Shown: positions 34,816 to 43,304, numbered from the stretch's first letter. The stretch is 64,000 nucleotides of DNA from Labilithrix sp. (GCA_019637175.1 JAHBWD010000019.1:62001-126000), one strand, 5' to 3'. Notes: a model not told the origin generated them from the sequence alone. A program made the numbers and translations.

Positions 34816-36438
34816 TCAGCGCCTGATCTCGACGACGCCGAGGCGCTCGCACGCCTCGAGGAAGGCGTTGGTCGCGATGCGCTTGTGCTCCTTGCCCGGC
34901 ACGCCGCCGAGGACGCGGTTCATGAGCTCGGCCTGGCCCGGGCTCTCCATGATCGTGTCGAGCGCGTGGCTCTGGCTGACCACGGTGCGCGGCAGCACGA
35001 CCGGCTCGGGCACCGAGCGCTCGAGGGCGTCGAAGTCGATGCAGTCGCGCAGATCGTTCGCCGTGCGCACGCGATCGTTGAGCGTGTCGAGGTTGAAGCG
35101 GCGGGTGAGCGTGCTGATCGGCGAGACGTGATCGTACTGCACGTGGGAGACGTAGTTCTTCTTCACGTACGGGCCGATGACGAGCGCCGGGACGCGGAAG
35201 CCGAGCTGCCTGAAGTCGGCGCGCGTGTCTTCGCGAACGACCGGCGGCGCGACGTGATCGTAGAAGCTGCCGTGCTCGTCGTAGGTGATGATGAAGAGCG
35301 TCTTCTTCCACTGCTCTTCGTTCTGCGAGAGCATCTTGTAGATCGCGGCGACGAGCGTCTGGCCGGCCTGGATGTCGTGCGGCGGGTGATCGTCGTTCGG
35401 GATCGAGGAGAAGCCGGGGTCGATGAACGAGACCGACGGGAGCGTTCCCTCGCGGCACGCGGTCTCGAAGGTGTCGTAGTCGAGCGCCTGGCGGACGAAC
35501 TCGGGCACGAACCCGCGGACGGGCGCGAGCGGCTGGTTGTCGAAGACGCGCGCCGTGTTGATCGTGCGGCCGATGACGCCGCCGGGGTAGGCGCCGTCGA
35601 TCCACGGCACGTCGGCGTAGTAGCAGCGCGACGAGATGCAGCGCTTGCGGAGTACACCCCAGATCGTGTTCTCGCCCTGGCCCCACGCGGGCTTGTTGCT
35701 CTTGTGGCCGTGCGCCGTCGCGCCGTTGAGGTAGAAGCGGTTCGGCCAGGTCGGCCCCATCACCGACGCGAACCAGCGATCGCAGAGGGTGTAGTTGTCG
35801 ACCAGCGAGTGGAAGATCTTGGTGTCCTTCCTCGTGTAGATCGCCATCGGATCTTTGAGGTCACCGCACTTCGGCTGGCCGTCGTTGCCCTTCGTGCCCC
35901 AGCAGAGCGCCTTCGTCGACGCGTCGTTGTCGTTGAGGCGGAGCAGATCGCGCTCGTGGTTCGTGATGAACCCGTCGTTCTTGCCGGCGTTCCACTGCTG
36001 GTGACAGCCCTCCCACTCGTGATCGATGTCGCCGAGCTCTTGATCGGTGGGCATCCAGACGCCGACCTTGTTGCCGTTGAGATCGGGGTTGAACTCGTCG
36101 CCCGTGAGGCCGTCGACCAGCTTGCCCTCGGGATCCGGCGTGCGTCCGTCCCATTTGCCGCGGCCCTCGCCGCCCTTCGATCGCGGCATCGAGAGGTGAC
36201 CGAAGTAGTGATCGAACGAGCGGTTCTCCATCACGAGGACGACGAACTTCTCGTACTTGTGGAGCTGCTGCGCGCCGCCGAGCTCGCGGACGTTGCGGTC
36301 CATGCGGCCGATGCAGACGTTGAGCGCGTCTTCACCCGCTTCGACTTCTTCTTCCTCAGGCTTGCCGCAGCCGACGGCCGCCGCCCCCATCATCAACCCC
36401 ATCGCCTGAAGCGCCTTGCGTCGCGTGAAGATGCTCAT
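34816..36438 (-). CDS. Tat-exported phospholipase C / acid phosphatase-type phosphoesterase
   Basis: A 540-residue phosphoesterase (PF04185 family, including phospholipase C and acid phosphatase AcpA). The start MSIFTRRKALQ gives a twin-arginine signal that ends in a lipobox-like AAVGC, so it is probably a Tat-exported lipoprotein. Catalytic landmarks: VVLVMENRSFDHYFGH (metal Glu-Asn), a DIDHEWEGCHQQWNAGKNDGF block, DNYTLCDRWFASVMGPTWPNR, and the late ITYDEHGSFYDHV (Asp, Glu, His). GGGAGG lies 8 nt before the ATG, which settles the start over one 16 codons upstream. It hydrolyses phosphodiesters outside the cytoplasm; substrate choice is not predictable. Confidence 0.88.
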   Translation of the reverse strand: MSIFTRRKALQAMGLMMGAAAVGCGKPEEEEVEAGEDALNVCIGRMDRNVRELGGAQQLHKYEKFVVLVMENRSFDHYFGHLSMPRSKGGEGRGKWDGRTPDPEGKLVDGLTGDEFNPDLNGNKVGVWMPTDQELGDIDHEWEGCHQQWNAGKNDGFITNHERDLLRLNDNDASTKALCWGTKGNDGQPKCGDLKDPMAIYTRKDTKIFHSLVDNYTLCDRWFASVMGPTWPNRFYLNGATAHGHKSNKPAWGQGENTIWGVLRKRCISSRCYYADVPWIDGAYPGGVIGRTINTARVFDNQPLAPVRGFVPEFVRQALDYDTFETACREGTLPSVSFIDPGFSSIPNDDHPPHDIQAGQTLVAAIYKMLSQNEEQWKKTLFIITYDEHGSFYDHVAPPVVREDTRADFRQLGFRVPALVIGPYVKKNYVSHVQYDHVSPISTLTRRFNLDTLNDRVRTANDLRDCIDFDALERSVPEPVVLPRTVVSQSHALDTIMESPGQAELMNRVLGGVPGKEHKRIATNAFLEACERLGVVEIRR

Positions 36439-36645
36439 TGGAAGTGCCTCCCTTGGGCTCCTCCGTATCAAGGTGCATACCAACACCTACACTGTAATCA
36501 ATAGCCTAAGTGCTCGTATTTACGTAGTTGCCGTTGTGCACGGTGGATCGTCGGAGGTGGGATATCACCCTCCATCGGATCCATCCTGAGACGCGATCGA
36601 GAGATCGGCTTGTATGTCGCGGACGTGGATGGCAGAAGGCCGAGC

Positions 36646-38190
36646 ATGCTGACCGTCCCGATGGACCTCGCGAAGGTCGCGCGCTGCCGCGAGCTCGCGG
36701 CGTCGGTGGCGAGCGACGTGCAGCGGTACATCGACGGGCACACGTCGGTCGGCGTCGAGCGCACGATCCTGCGCGCGTACGGCGTCGACGGGGCCGACGA
36801 TCAGGGCACGCCGCTCGTGAACCTGCTCGTCGATCGCTACGCCAAGGCGAACCTCCTCGGGCGCGGCATCTCGTTCCATCTCGGCCGCGCGATCCTCGCG
36901 GGCGCGGGCGACGTGCAAGACGCCGCCGAGCGCCTCGCGTACGCGCCCGAGCTCGATCGCGGCGAAGGCGCGTCGAGCCGAGAGGCCGAAGAGGCGCTCG
37001 CGCCGTTCACGCGCGCGGCGCTCGAGCGCATCGACCGCGCGCGCGTCGAACGCGAGGCGAACAAGACGCGGACGCCGCCCGGCGCTTCACCGCTCAAGTA
37101 CGTCATCGTCGCCACCGGGAACATCTACGACGACGCGCTCCAGGCGAAGGCGGCCGCTTATGCAGGCGCCGACGTCGTCGCCGTCATCCGCGCGACGGCG
37201 CAGTCGCTCCTCGACTACGTGCCCCACGGCGCGACGACCGAGGGCTACGGCGGGACGTTCGCGACGCAGGAGAACTTCAAGATCATCCGGCGCGCGACCG
37301 ACGAGGCCGCGCTCGACTACGGCCGCTACATCCACCAGACGAACTACTCGTCGGGCCTGTGCATGGCCGAGATCGCGTGGATGGGCGCCGTCGAGCGGCT
37401 CGACATGCTGCTCAACGACGCGATGTACGGGATCCTCTTCCGCGACATCAACCCGTGCCGCAACTTCGTCGATCAGTACGTCGCGCGGAGGATCATCGCG
37501 CGCGCGGGGATCATCATCAACACGGGCGAAGACAACTACCTCACGACCGCCGACGCGGTGGAGAAGGCGCACACCGTCCTCGCGAGCCAGTTCATCAACG
37601 AGGCGTTCGCGCGCCGCGCGGGCGTCGCCGACGAGCAGATGGGCCTCGGTCACGCGTTCGAGATCGATCCGTGGATCGAGGACAGCTTCCTCTTCGAGCT
37701 CGCCCAGGCGCAGCTCGTTCGGCAGGTGTTCCCGAAGCATCCCATCAAGTGGATGCCGCCGACGAAGCACAAGACGGGCGACGTCTTCCAGAGCCACGTG
37801 CACGACGCGATGTTCAACCTCGTGGGCGTGACGACGCACCAGAGCATCGAGCTGCTCGGGATGTTCAGCGAGGCGATCCACAACCCGATGCTCATGGATC
37901 GGTACCTCTCGCTCAAGGCGACCAAGTACGTCTTCTCGACCTGCAAGTCGCTCGGCGACGAGATCTCGATCAAGCCCGACGGGATCATGGCCAAGCGCGC
38001 CGTCTCGGTGCTCGACGAAGCGCTCGCGCTCCTCGAGGAGGTCGAGCGCGACACGATCTGGGAGTCGATCGCGAACGGCGCGTTCGCCGACGTGAAGCGC
38101 TCGCGCACGGGCGGCAAGGGCTACGCCGGCGTGTTCGAGCGCTCGAGCGACTACCTGAACCCGATCCTCACGACCCTGGAGAAGGCCTAG
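36646..38190 (+). CDS. kamD: Lysine 5,6-aminomutase alpha subunit
   Basis: A 514-residue catalytic subunit of the adenosylcobalamin- and PLP-dependent D-lysine/beta-lysine 5,6-aminomutase. Recognised from blocks such as GVERTILRAYGVDG, GRGISFHLGRAILAGAGD, YVIVATGNIYDDALQAKAAAYAG, SLLDYVPHGATTEGYGGTFATQENF and RYIHQTNYSSGLCMAEIAW, and the late TGDVFQSHVHDAMFNLVG. AGAAGG lies 6 nt before the ATG at 36646; a TTG twelve codons upstream is less likely. The 207-bp region before it contains a GGAGGTG/CACCCTCC hairpin (36553-36573) and relatively AT-rich sequence, but no cobalamin riboswitch that I can recognise. Other lysine degradation genes are absent. Confidence 0.93.
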   Translation: MLTVPMDLAKVARCRELAASVASDVQRYIDGHTSVGVERTILRAYGVDGADDQGTPLVNLLVDRYAKANLLGRGISFHLGRAILAGAGDVQDAAERLAYAPELDRGEGASSREAEEALAPFTRAALERIDRARVEREANKTRTPPGASPLKYVIVATGNIYDDALQAKAAAYAGADVVAVIRATAQSLLDYVPHGATTEGYGGTFATQENFKIIRRATDEAALDYGRYIHQTNYSSGLCMAEIAWMGAVERLDMLLNDAMYGILFRDINPCRNFVDQYVARRIIARAGIIINTGEDNYLTTADAVEKAHTVLASQFINEAFARRAGVADEQMGLGHAFEIDPWIEDSFLFELAQAQLVRQVFPKHPIKWMPPTKHKTGDVFQSHVHDAMFNLVGVTTHQSIELLGMFSEAIHNPMLMDRYLSLKATKYVFSTCKSLGDEISIKPDGIMAKRAVSVLDEALALLEEVERDTIWESIANGAFADVKRSRTGGKGYAGVFERSSDYLNPILTTLEKA

Positions 38191-38192
38191 CC

Positions 38193-38981
38193 ATGCACCC
38201 CACGGTCCCCGGAAAGCCGCTGCGCGCGTACGGCGATCGTCAAGGCGACGGGATGATCCAGCTCTCGTTCGTCCTCGAGCTGCCGCCGTCGGCGCGCGCG
38301 AAGGAGGCCGCGCGCCAGTTCGCCGAGCTGCACGGGATCAGCGAGGCGCTCGTCACGACGATGGAGCCGTGCGCCGAGGGGTACACGTACTTCGTCGTCT
38401 ACGGGCACTCGAAGCACGCGATCGATCCGTCGGTCATCGACGTCCCCGAAGTGAGGATGGAGGCGCTCTCGCGCGAAGAGATCGAGCACCGCGTCAAGGC
38501 GCGCCTCGGGCGGAAGATCGTCGTCGTCGGCGCGTGCACCGGATCGGATGCGCACACGGTCGGGATCGACGCGATCCTCAACTACAAGGGCTACGCGGGC
38601 GACAAGGGGCTCGAGAGCTACAAGGCCTTCGAGGCGTACAACCTCGGCGCCCAGGTCGAGAACGAGCAGCTCGCCGAGCGGGCCCTCGCGCTCTCGGCCG
38701 ACGCGATCCTCGTGAGCCAGATCATCACGCAGCGCAACTGCCACAAGGAGAACGCCGCGGCGCTCATCGAGCTCGCGAAGCGCCAAGGGTGGCGGAGCAA
38801 GGTGATCATGCTCCTCGGCGGGCCGCGCATCGATCACAAGCTCGCGCTCGAGCTCGGGTTCGACGCAGGCTTCGGCCCGGGAACGAAGCCGAGCGACGTC
38901 GCGTCGTTCCTCGTCGAGTGGATGAGCGGCGAACGCGAGCGCGCGGCGAGCGCGATGGCGATCGCGAACGAGCAGGGCTAG
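38193..38981 (+). CDS. kamE: Lysine 5,6-aminomutase beta subunit (B12/PLP-binding)
   Basis: A 262-residue cobalamin-binding subunit. The base-off/His-on motif DxHxxG is seen in GSDAHTVGID (Asp119, His121), followed by NYKGYAGDKGLESY, where the Lys that forms the PLP Schiff base is expected. QVENEQLAERALALSADAILVSQIITQRNCHKEN and the C-terminal Rossmann strand VIMLLGGPRIDH are typical. It starts 2 bp after the kamD stop, so the two subunits are made together. Its stop is immediately next to the convergent bfd stop. Confidence 0.93.
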   Translation: MHPTVPGKPLRAYGDRQGDGMIQLSFVLELPPSARAKEAARQFAELHGISEALVTTMEPCAEGYTYFVVYGHSKHAIDPSVIDVPEVRMEALSREEIEHRVKARLGRKIVVVGACTGSDAHTVGIDAILNYKGYAGDKGLESYKAFEAYNLGAQVENEQLAERALALSADAILVSQIITQRNCHKENAAALIELAKRQGWRSKVIMLLGGPRIDHKLALELGFDAGFGPGTKPSDVASFLVEWMSGERERAASAMAIANEQG

Positions 38982-39224
38982 TCAGGCGGCGCGGCCGCGG
39001 ACGAGCGCCGCGGCGGCGACGAGCGGCGGGCGCCCGGCGCTCGCTGCGGAAGCGCCGCACTCCTCGAGGTGCTCCTCGATCTTCTGCTCGATCATGTGGT
39101 GGCAGGCGCCGCAGTCGCCGCCGGCGCGGCAGGTGCGGGTGACGGCCTCGCGCGTGTGGGCGCCGTCGACGATCGCTGCATTGACCTCGGACTCCGTGAC
39201 CGCCAGGCAAACGCACACGTACAT
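38982..39224 (-). CDS. bfd: Bacterioferritin-associated ferredoxin
   Basis: An 80-residue [2Fe-2S] protein that reduces ferric iron stored in bacterioferritin so it can leave the shell. The four cluster cysteines sit at 4, 6, 38 and 41 (MYVCVC and GDCGACH), exactly as in the E. coli protein, with an extra Cys at 32. The C-terminus is Ala-rich and longer than usual. It lies downstream of bfr and a lipoprotein gene on the same strand but has its own promoter with a palindrome in the spacer, matching iron control of Bfd elsewhere. Confidence 0.92.
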   Translation of the reverse strand: MYVCVCLAVTESEVNAAIVDGAHTREAVTRTCRAGGDCGACHHMIEQKIEEHLEECGASAASAGRPPLVAAAALVRGRAA

Positions 39225-39233
39225 TGCTCAGTA

Positions 39234-39262
39234 AAGATAATGAAACCCGTTTTCAAATTCAA
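39234..39262 (-). promoter_or_regulatory. bfd promoter with operator-like palindrome
   Basis: On the minus strand TTGAAT (39257-39262), a spacer of exactly 17 bp and TATCTT (39234-39239) form a good sigma-70 promoter 9 bp from the bfd ATG. The spacer contains the 15-mer TGAAAACGGGTTTCA (39241-39255), a 7-1-7 palindrome with one mismatch. A repressor there would block the promoter; a Fur-type regulator is the natural guess. Confidence 0.6.
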
Positions 39263-39358
39263 GGCGCCCTCGCGCCTCTGCCTTCGCCCATACGGAACAA
39301 TACTCATCTGTTTCCATCACTTGGGATGAGCTTTAAATGTAAATTCTGACGCTCGTGC

Positions 39359-39978
39359 CTACTCCTGCGCGCAGTTCTCCAGCCGGATCTGCGCCCGTAG
39401 CGCGCAGCCGTCCATGGCGCCACATGCGAGCTGCGCCCAAAGACGGCCTGGGGCGCTCCCCTGCGCCGGCGTCTCATAGCTGAGGGCGCAGCGCCCGGGC
39501 CCCGGCGCCATTTCGATGTACCTGGGCTTCGTCGCCGCCCAGCCGAAGGAGACGCTCACCGGGCTCCGCCCTGAAGACGTCGCGAGGCTCTCGCCGATGC
39601 GGAGGCTGCGCCGCGGATCGTCCACAGCGCCGAGGGAGACGGTCGCCGAAACGGTGAATCCGCCGCTCGCGGGGACGACCGAGCAACGCACGTTGACGGC
39701 CTCGCCGTCGAGGATCGACCCATTGTCGACGGCGACCGGAGAGGGCTCGAAGCTCCCGACGGTCAGGAACGGGTCGAGATCAGCGCAACTCGCGCCGGGC
39801 TCCGCGGTGATCCACGCGTCGACGATCGCGCGCGCGCGCGAGCCCGGGAAACCGGCCGCCGCGCTTCCGCTGCTCCCGCTGCTCCCACCGCTTGCGCCGC
39901 CCGCCCCCGTCGCCGTGCTGGAGCACGCGGCGAGAACGGTCGCGAGCGTCGCGACGAGCGCCCCCCTCGAAGGCTCAC
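39359..39978 (-). pseudogene. Small lipoprotein gene with apparent frameshift in a G6 tract
   Basis: A GTG at 39978 overlapping the bfr stop (GTGA) opens VSLRGG, then the frame must change by one base in a run of six G (39961-39966 on the plus strand as C6) to reach ALVATLATVLAACSS, a perfect lipobox, and continue through a Gly/Ser-rich linker, WITAEPGASCADLDPF and MRCSVVPASGGF-like strands to the stop at 39359. With seven G the product would be about 206 residues. As given, no ATG, GTG or TTG start exists in the downstream frame before the lipobox. It is either a broken gene, a slippage-controlled gene or an assembly error. Function unknown; it sits between bfr and bfd. Confidence 0.6.
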
Positions 39979-40445
39979 TCGCGGATCTGCTGCGCGAGGT
40001 AGTGCGCCTCGCCGACCTGCTTGACGAGCTCTTGCTGGGCCTCGAGCCAGTCGATGTGCGCCTCTTCGGAGACGAGGATGTCTTCGAGCAGATCCGCCGT
40101 CCCGTTGTCGCCGAGCTTGCGGCACTCGGCGATGGTGGCGTTGAGGCGCGGCACCGCCTCCATCTCGACCGCGAGATCGTTCTTGAACATCTCGACCACC
40201 GTCTGGCCGATGTTGATCTTGCCGAGGCGCTGCACGTTCGGCAGGCCCTCGAGGAAGAGGATGCGCTCGATGAGCTCGTCGGCGTGCTTCATCTCGTCGA
40301 TCGACTCTTTCTTGATGTGCTCGTAGAGCCGCTTGTAGCCCCAGTTCTGGCACATCTTCGCGTGCAAGAAGTACTGGTTGATCGCGGTGAGCTCCCCCGT
40401 GAGGATCTCGTTGAGCAGGTCGATGACCTTGGCGTCGCCCTTCAT
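39975..40445 (-). CDS. bfr: Bacterioferritin
   Basis: A 156-residue haem-containing ferritin that oxidises and stores iron as a 24-mer. Ferroxidase ligands Glu18, Glu51 and His54 are in place (LTGELTAINQYFLHAKM, KESIDEMKHADELIE), with later ones in VEMEAVPRLN and SEEAHIDWLEAQ. The haem ligand Met52 is present. The ATG at 40445 gives the family N-terminus MKGDAKVI. Upstream lies a perfect inverted repeat of TGAAAGCG. The stop overlaps the start of a lipoprotein gene, and bfd follows, so storage and release genes are grouped. Confidence 0.95.
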   Translation of the reverse strand: MKGDAKVIDLLNEILTGELTAINQYFLHAKMCQNWGYKRLYEHIKKESIDEMKHADELIERILFLEGLPNVQRLGKINIGQTVVEMFKNDLAVEMEAVPRLNATIAECRKLGDNGTADLLEDILVSEEAHIDWLEAQQELVKQVGEAHYLAQQIRE

Positions 40446-40491
40446 GGTTCGAATAGAGCCATCGAGACGCGCCTCGCGCAAGGTAAAGACG

Positions 40492-40518
40492 TGAAAGCGG
40501 ATTTGAGAATCGCTTTCA
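40492..40518. promoter_or_regulatory. Inverted repeat upstream of bfr
   Basis: TGAAAGCG (40492-40499) and CGCTTTCA (40511-40518) are perfect 8-bp inverted arms with an 11-bp spacer, 47-73 bp before the bfr ATG. The right part also forms a 15-mer TGAGAATCGCTTTCA resembling a Fur box. The half-site TGAAA is shared with the bfd operator. Confidence 0.5.
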
Positions 40519-40530
40519 ATCTTCGAGGCT

Positions 40531-42600
40531 TCAGCGATCGGCGGCGAAGTCGAGCGCGAGCCACACGTCGACGCCCGTGCGTCCGAGCCGGTGCGCGCCC
40601 ATCACCCGTAGCGTCAGGCAGCCGCAGCGATCGCGGATCTCGACGGTGCCGCGCGCGGCGACGAGCTCGACGCTCGTGAGATCGGCGTCGGCGCCGGCGG
40701 ACGTCGTGAGGACGCGCGACCAAGGGATCACGAAGCCGGCGCCGCCGGTCGTCCCCGCGCGCGTCAGGAAGCCCGACGCGGGCTCGAGCGGCGCGTCGAC
40801 GAGCGCGCGCGCCAGCACGGGATCGAGGCCGTCGCGCGCGGCGACGTTCGCGAGGAGGCGAACGCCGTCGGGAGGGCCGAGGCGCGCGCGCGCCGCCGCG
40901 GCGACGCCGCCGCTCGCGTCATTCGCGCTCTCGGACGGGCGGGGCTCGCCGATCACCCAGGCGACGTCGGCGGTCGCGCCGACCCATCCGAGAGAGGCCG
41001 ACGCGCGGGCGCGACCGAGAGGCCGGACGCGCGACGTGACCGCACGCGATCCGAGCGCCGCGCCGCCGGTCGTCGTGATCTGGAGCGCGTCGCGGCTGCC
41101 CCATCGCCCGAGCGAGGTCGAGACGCCGCTCTCGACGACGGGCGCCGTGCCGTCGATCGCCGACGCCGAGCGCGCAGGCGACAGCCCGAGCAGGCCGTTG
41201 CCCGCGGCGTGCAGCACCGCGAGCTCGGCGAACGGCTCGATCACGTGGACCAACGGATCGTTGGCGGTGTCGGGATCGGTCGCCTCGAAGCGTCGCGCGA
41301 GCGGAGCGCCGAGTCGCGCGCGCGCCGACGCCGCGCGATCGTTGCCGTCGCGCCTCGCCTCGACCGCGACGTTCCCCGCCCCGCGGATGGCGAGCGAGGC
41401 CTCGAGCGGCCCCGCGATCGTCACCGCGCGAGCGCCGGCCTCGGCGCGCGCGAAGCTGAGCGTGTCGGGCGTCACCGAGGGCTCCTGGCGCGCTTCGAAG
41501 GCCGCCGCGGTGCCGGCGACGCGGAGCGCGCCTCCTTCGATCGTGACGTCGTAGGTGATCGCGCTCGAGGCGGCGCCGGACGCGCGCACGGTCGCGATCG
41601 GTCCCGCGGCGTCGGCGTCGGCGACCCCGCCTCCGCGTCGCGTGACGACGCGCATCGCGCTCGAGACGACGAGCGGGCCCTCGCGGATCGCGGCTTCGGC
41701 GCTCGCGCGATCCCAGGGCTTGGACGCCGTGTCGAGATCGGTCGTCGCGACCACGCCGCGCCGTCCGCGAACGACGTCGACGTCCCACGCGACGCCGAGC
41801 TCGCCGGCGCTCGTCGCGCCGCGCGCCTCGACGATGAGGCCGTCGTCGCTCGGCTCGGCGACCGCCGTCTCGCCCGGCGCGAGGGGCAACGGCGGCGCGG
41901 AGGCGCCTGGGAGGCGGTCGTAGCGGATCTTCGTCGTGCTCACCGGCGTGCGCAGGCGCGCGTCGGCGACGAAGCCGCGAAACAGGTACGCGCCGCCGCG
42001 AAGATCGATCGCGTGCTTGAGGCCGCGGCTCTTCCACGGCAGGTGCACGCCCGCGCCGACGAACACGCCGTCTTGCGCGCGGTAGGCGATGTCCGGGGGC
42101 AAGAGGCCGACCTTCTCGTCGGATCGAAGCCAGAACCAAGGCAGCGGGAGGATCGGGACGTCGTAGAACTTCAGCGTCGGGCTCTTGAGGATGAGATCCC
42201 CCGGCGGCGCGACGATCGCTTTGTCGAAGTCGACCTTCAGCGGCGTGCCCAGGCAGGGGCAGAACGCGAGCGATCCCTTGCCCTCGAGCCCTTCGATCTC
42301 GATGCCGATGCTCGTGCGCGTGAGGCGGATCCGCTGCGCGCGCAGGTGAAACGGCGGCGCGTCGACGCGCACGTTGCCCGCGAGCTCGAGCGTGCGAAGA
42401 CGCGCGTCGAAGCTCACCTCCTCGGCGCGCGTTCGGAGGTTCGAGCGCGGACCGAGAAGCTCTTCGTCGACGATCTCGTCTTCGTCGGGCGCTTCTTCAT
42501 CGACCGCGCTCGTTTCTCGCGCGAGCGCCTCTCGCGCGAGCGAGAAGAGCGACGCGGCGACGACGAGGGCGAAGAGAGACGACCGAAGCCGGCGATTCAG
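40531..42600 (-). CDS. LptD-like outer membrane LPS assembly protein, CTG start
   Basis: A 689-residue LptD/OstA-type protein. After a signal peptide (SSLFALVVAASLFSLAREALA) and an acidic stretch comes an OstA-like jellyroll (AEEVSFDARLRTLELAGNVRVD, LRAQRIRLTRTSIGIEIEGLEGKG), then the LptD hallmark DVPILPLPWFWLRSDEKVGLLPP, followed by a beta-barrel-like region to the C-terminus. The signal peptide is in frame only if translation begins at CTG 42600-42598, which overlaps the upstream stop (CTGA); the first conventional start is a GTG at 42417 that would remove the export signal. A Cys pair CPC early and CGC late may form disulphides as in LptD. It ends a peroxiredoxin/AMIN-like/LptD operon. 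It could be a diverged LptD paralogue. Confidence 0.75.
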   Translation of the reverse strand: MNRRLRSSLFALVVAASLFSLAREALARETSAVDEEAPDEDEIVDEELLGPRSNLRTRAEEVSFDARLRTLELAGNVRVDAPPFHLRAQRIRLTRTSIGIEIEGLEGKGSLAFCPCLGTPLKVDFDKAIVAPPGDLILKSPTLKFYDVPILPLPWFWLRSDEKVGLLPPDIAYRAQDGVFVGAGVHLPWKSRGLKHAIDLRGGAYLFRGFVADARLRTPVSTTKIRYDRLPGASAPPLPLAPGETAVAEPSDDGLIVEARGATSAGELGVAWDVDVVRGRRGVVATTDLDTASKPWDRASAEAAIREGPLVVSSAMRVVTRRGGGVADADAAGPIATVRASGAASSAITYDVTIEGGALRVAGTAAAFEARQEPSVTPDTLSFARAEAGARAVTIAGPLEASLAIRGAGNVAVEARRDGNDRAASARARLGAPLARRFEATDPDTANDPLVHVIEPFAELAVLHAAGNGLLGLSPARSASAIDGTAPVVESGVSTSLGRWGSRDALQITTTGGAALGSRAVTSRVRPLGRARASASLGWVGATADVAWVIGEPRPSESANDASGGVAAAARARLGPPDGVRLLANVAARDGLDPVLARALVDAPLEPASGFLTRAGTTGGAGFVIPWSRVLTTSAGADADLTSVELVAARGTVEIRDRCGCLTLRVMGAHRLGRTGVDVWLALDFAADR

Positions 42601-43304
42601 GGCGTCGGGCCCGGGCTCGACGCCGGCGGAACGCCGCCGGTCTTCGGCGCGTCGGTGCGCGTCGCCTTGACCGCGCGGACGCCGTCTTCTTCGGTGCTCG
42701 CGGCGAAGTCGCCTTTGCCGAAGTCGATCATCAGGGTCGCCGTCTTGTCTTGGTTGTCTTGGAACTTGAACGTCGCCGGCGACGCCGCGCGCAGATCGAC
42801 GATGAAGAGCAGATCGTTGCCCTTGGGGACGAGGCGCGCGCGAGAGACCGGCGTGTTGAAGTGAACGGTCACGAGCGCGTTCGTGTCGTTGAACGTCCTC
42901 ACGTGGGCGCCCTTCAGGACGAACGTCACGGCGCCAGGCGCGTTGCGCTGCTCGACCGGGACCTGCTGCGTGAGCTGAACGAAGAGGCGCGAGCCGCCGT
43001 CCGGCAGCTGCTCGAAGCCGGGGAACGTCGCCTGCGGACCGGCGCGGCGCACGACTGCGCGGCCCACCGGCGCGCGGCGCGCGGCCGGCTTGTCGGAGTA
43101 CGCGTAGCCCGCGGCGGGCGTCTTCGGCTCCGCCTTCTCCGGCGCCGCGGCTGCGGCGCCCGCGGGCTCCGCGGGCGCGGCGCCGCCAGGAGGAGGAGCG
43201 CCGCCGCCGGGCGGAGGCGGCGATGCACCTTGCGCGGAGGCAACCGCGGGAACGACGACGAGGGCGAGCACCACGAGGCTACGAACGGAGAACCCCATGC
43301 CCAT
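42597..43304 (-). CDS. Exported protein with AMIN-like domain
   Basis: A 235-residue secreted protein: signal peptide (RSLVVLALVVVPAVASAQG), a Pro/Gly/Ala-rich stretch (about 25-70) and one beta-rich domain (about 90-200) with SRLFVQLTQQVPVEQR, VTFVLKGAHVRTFNDTNALVTVHFNTPVSRA and NDLLFIVDLRA. The pattern resembles AMIN domains, which place envelope proteins on peptidoglycan, but the match is by eye. Two ATGs (43304, 43298) lie close together; neither has a clear ribosome site. It overlaps the start of the LptD-like gene, suggesting a shared role in envelope assembly. Confidence 0.65.
   Translation of the reverse strand: MGMGFSVRSLVVLALVVVPAVASAQGASPPPPGGGAPPPGGAAPAEPAGAAAAAPEKAEPKTPAAGYAYSDKPAARRAPVGRAVVRRAGPQATFPGFEQLPDGGSRLFVQLTQQVPVEQRNAPGAVTFVLKGAHVRTFNDTNALVTVHFNTPVSRARLVPKGNDLLFIVDLRAASPATFKFQDNQDKTATLMIDFGKGDFAASTEEDGVRAVKATRTDAPKTGGVPPASSPGPTP

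Noticed and set aside
36439..36645. A cobalamin riboswitch upstream of kamDE
   Set aside because: I looked for the conserved B12-box pattern and the expected long multi-helix leader and saw only one short hairpin; the spacing and conserved bases are missing.
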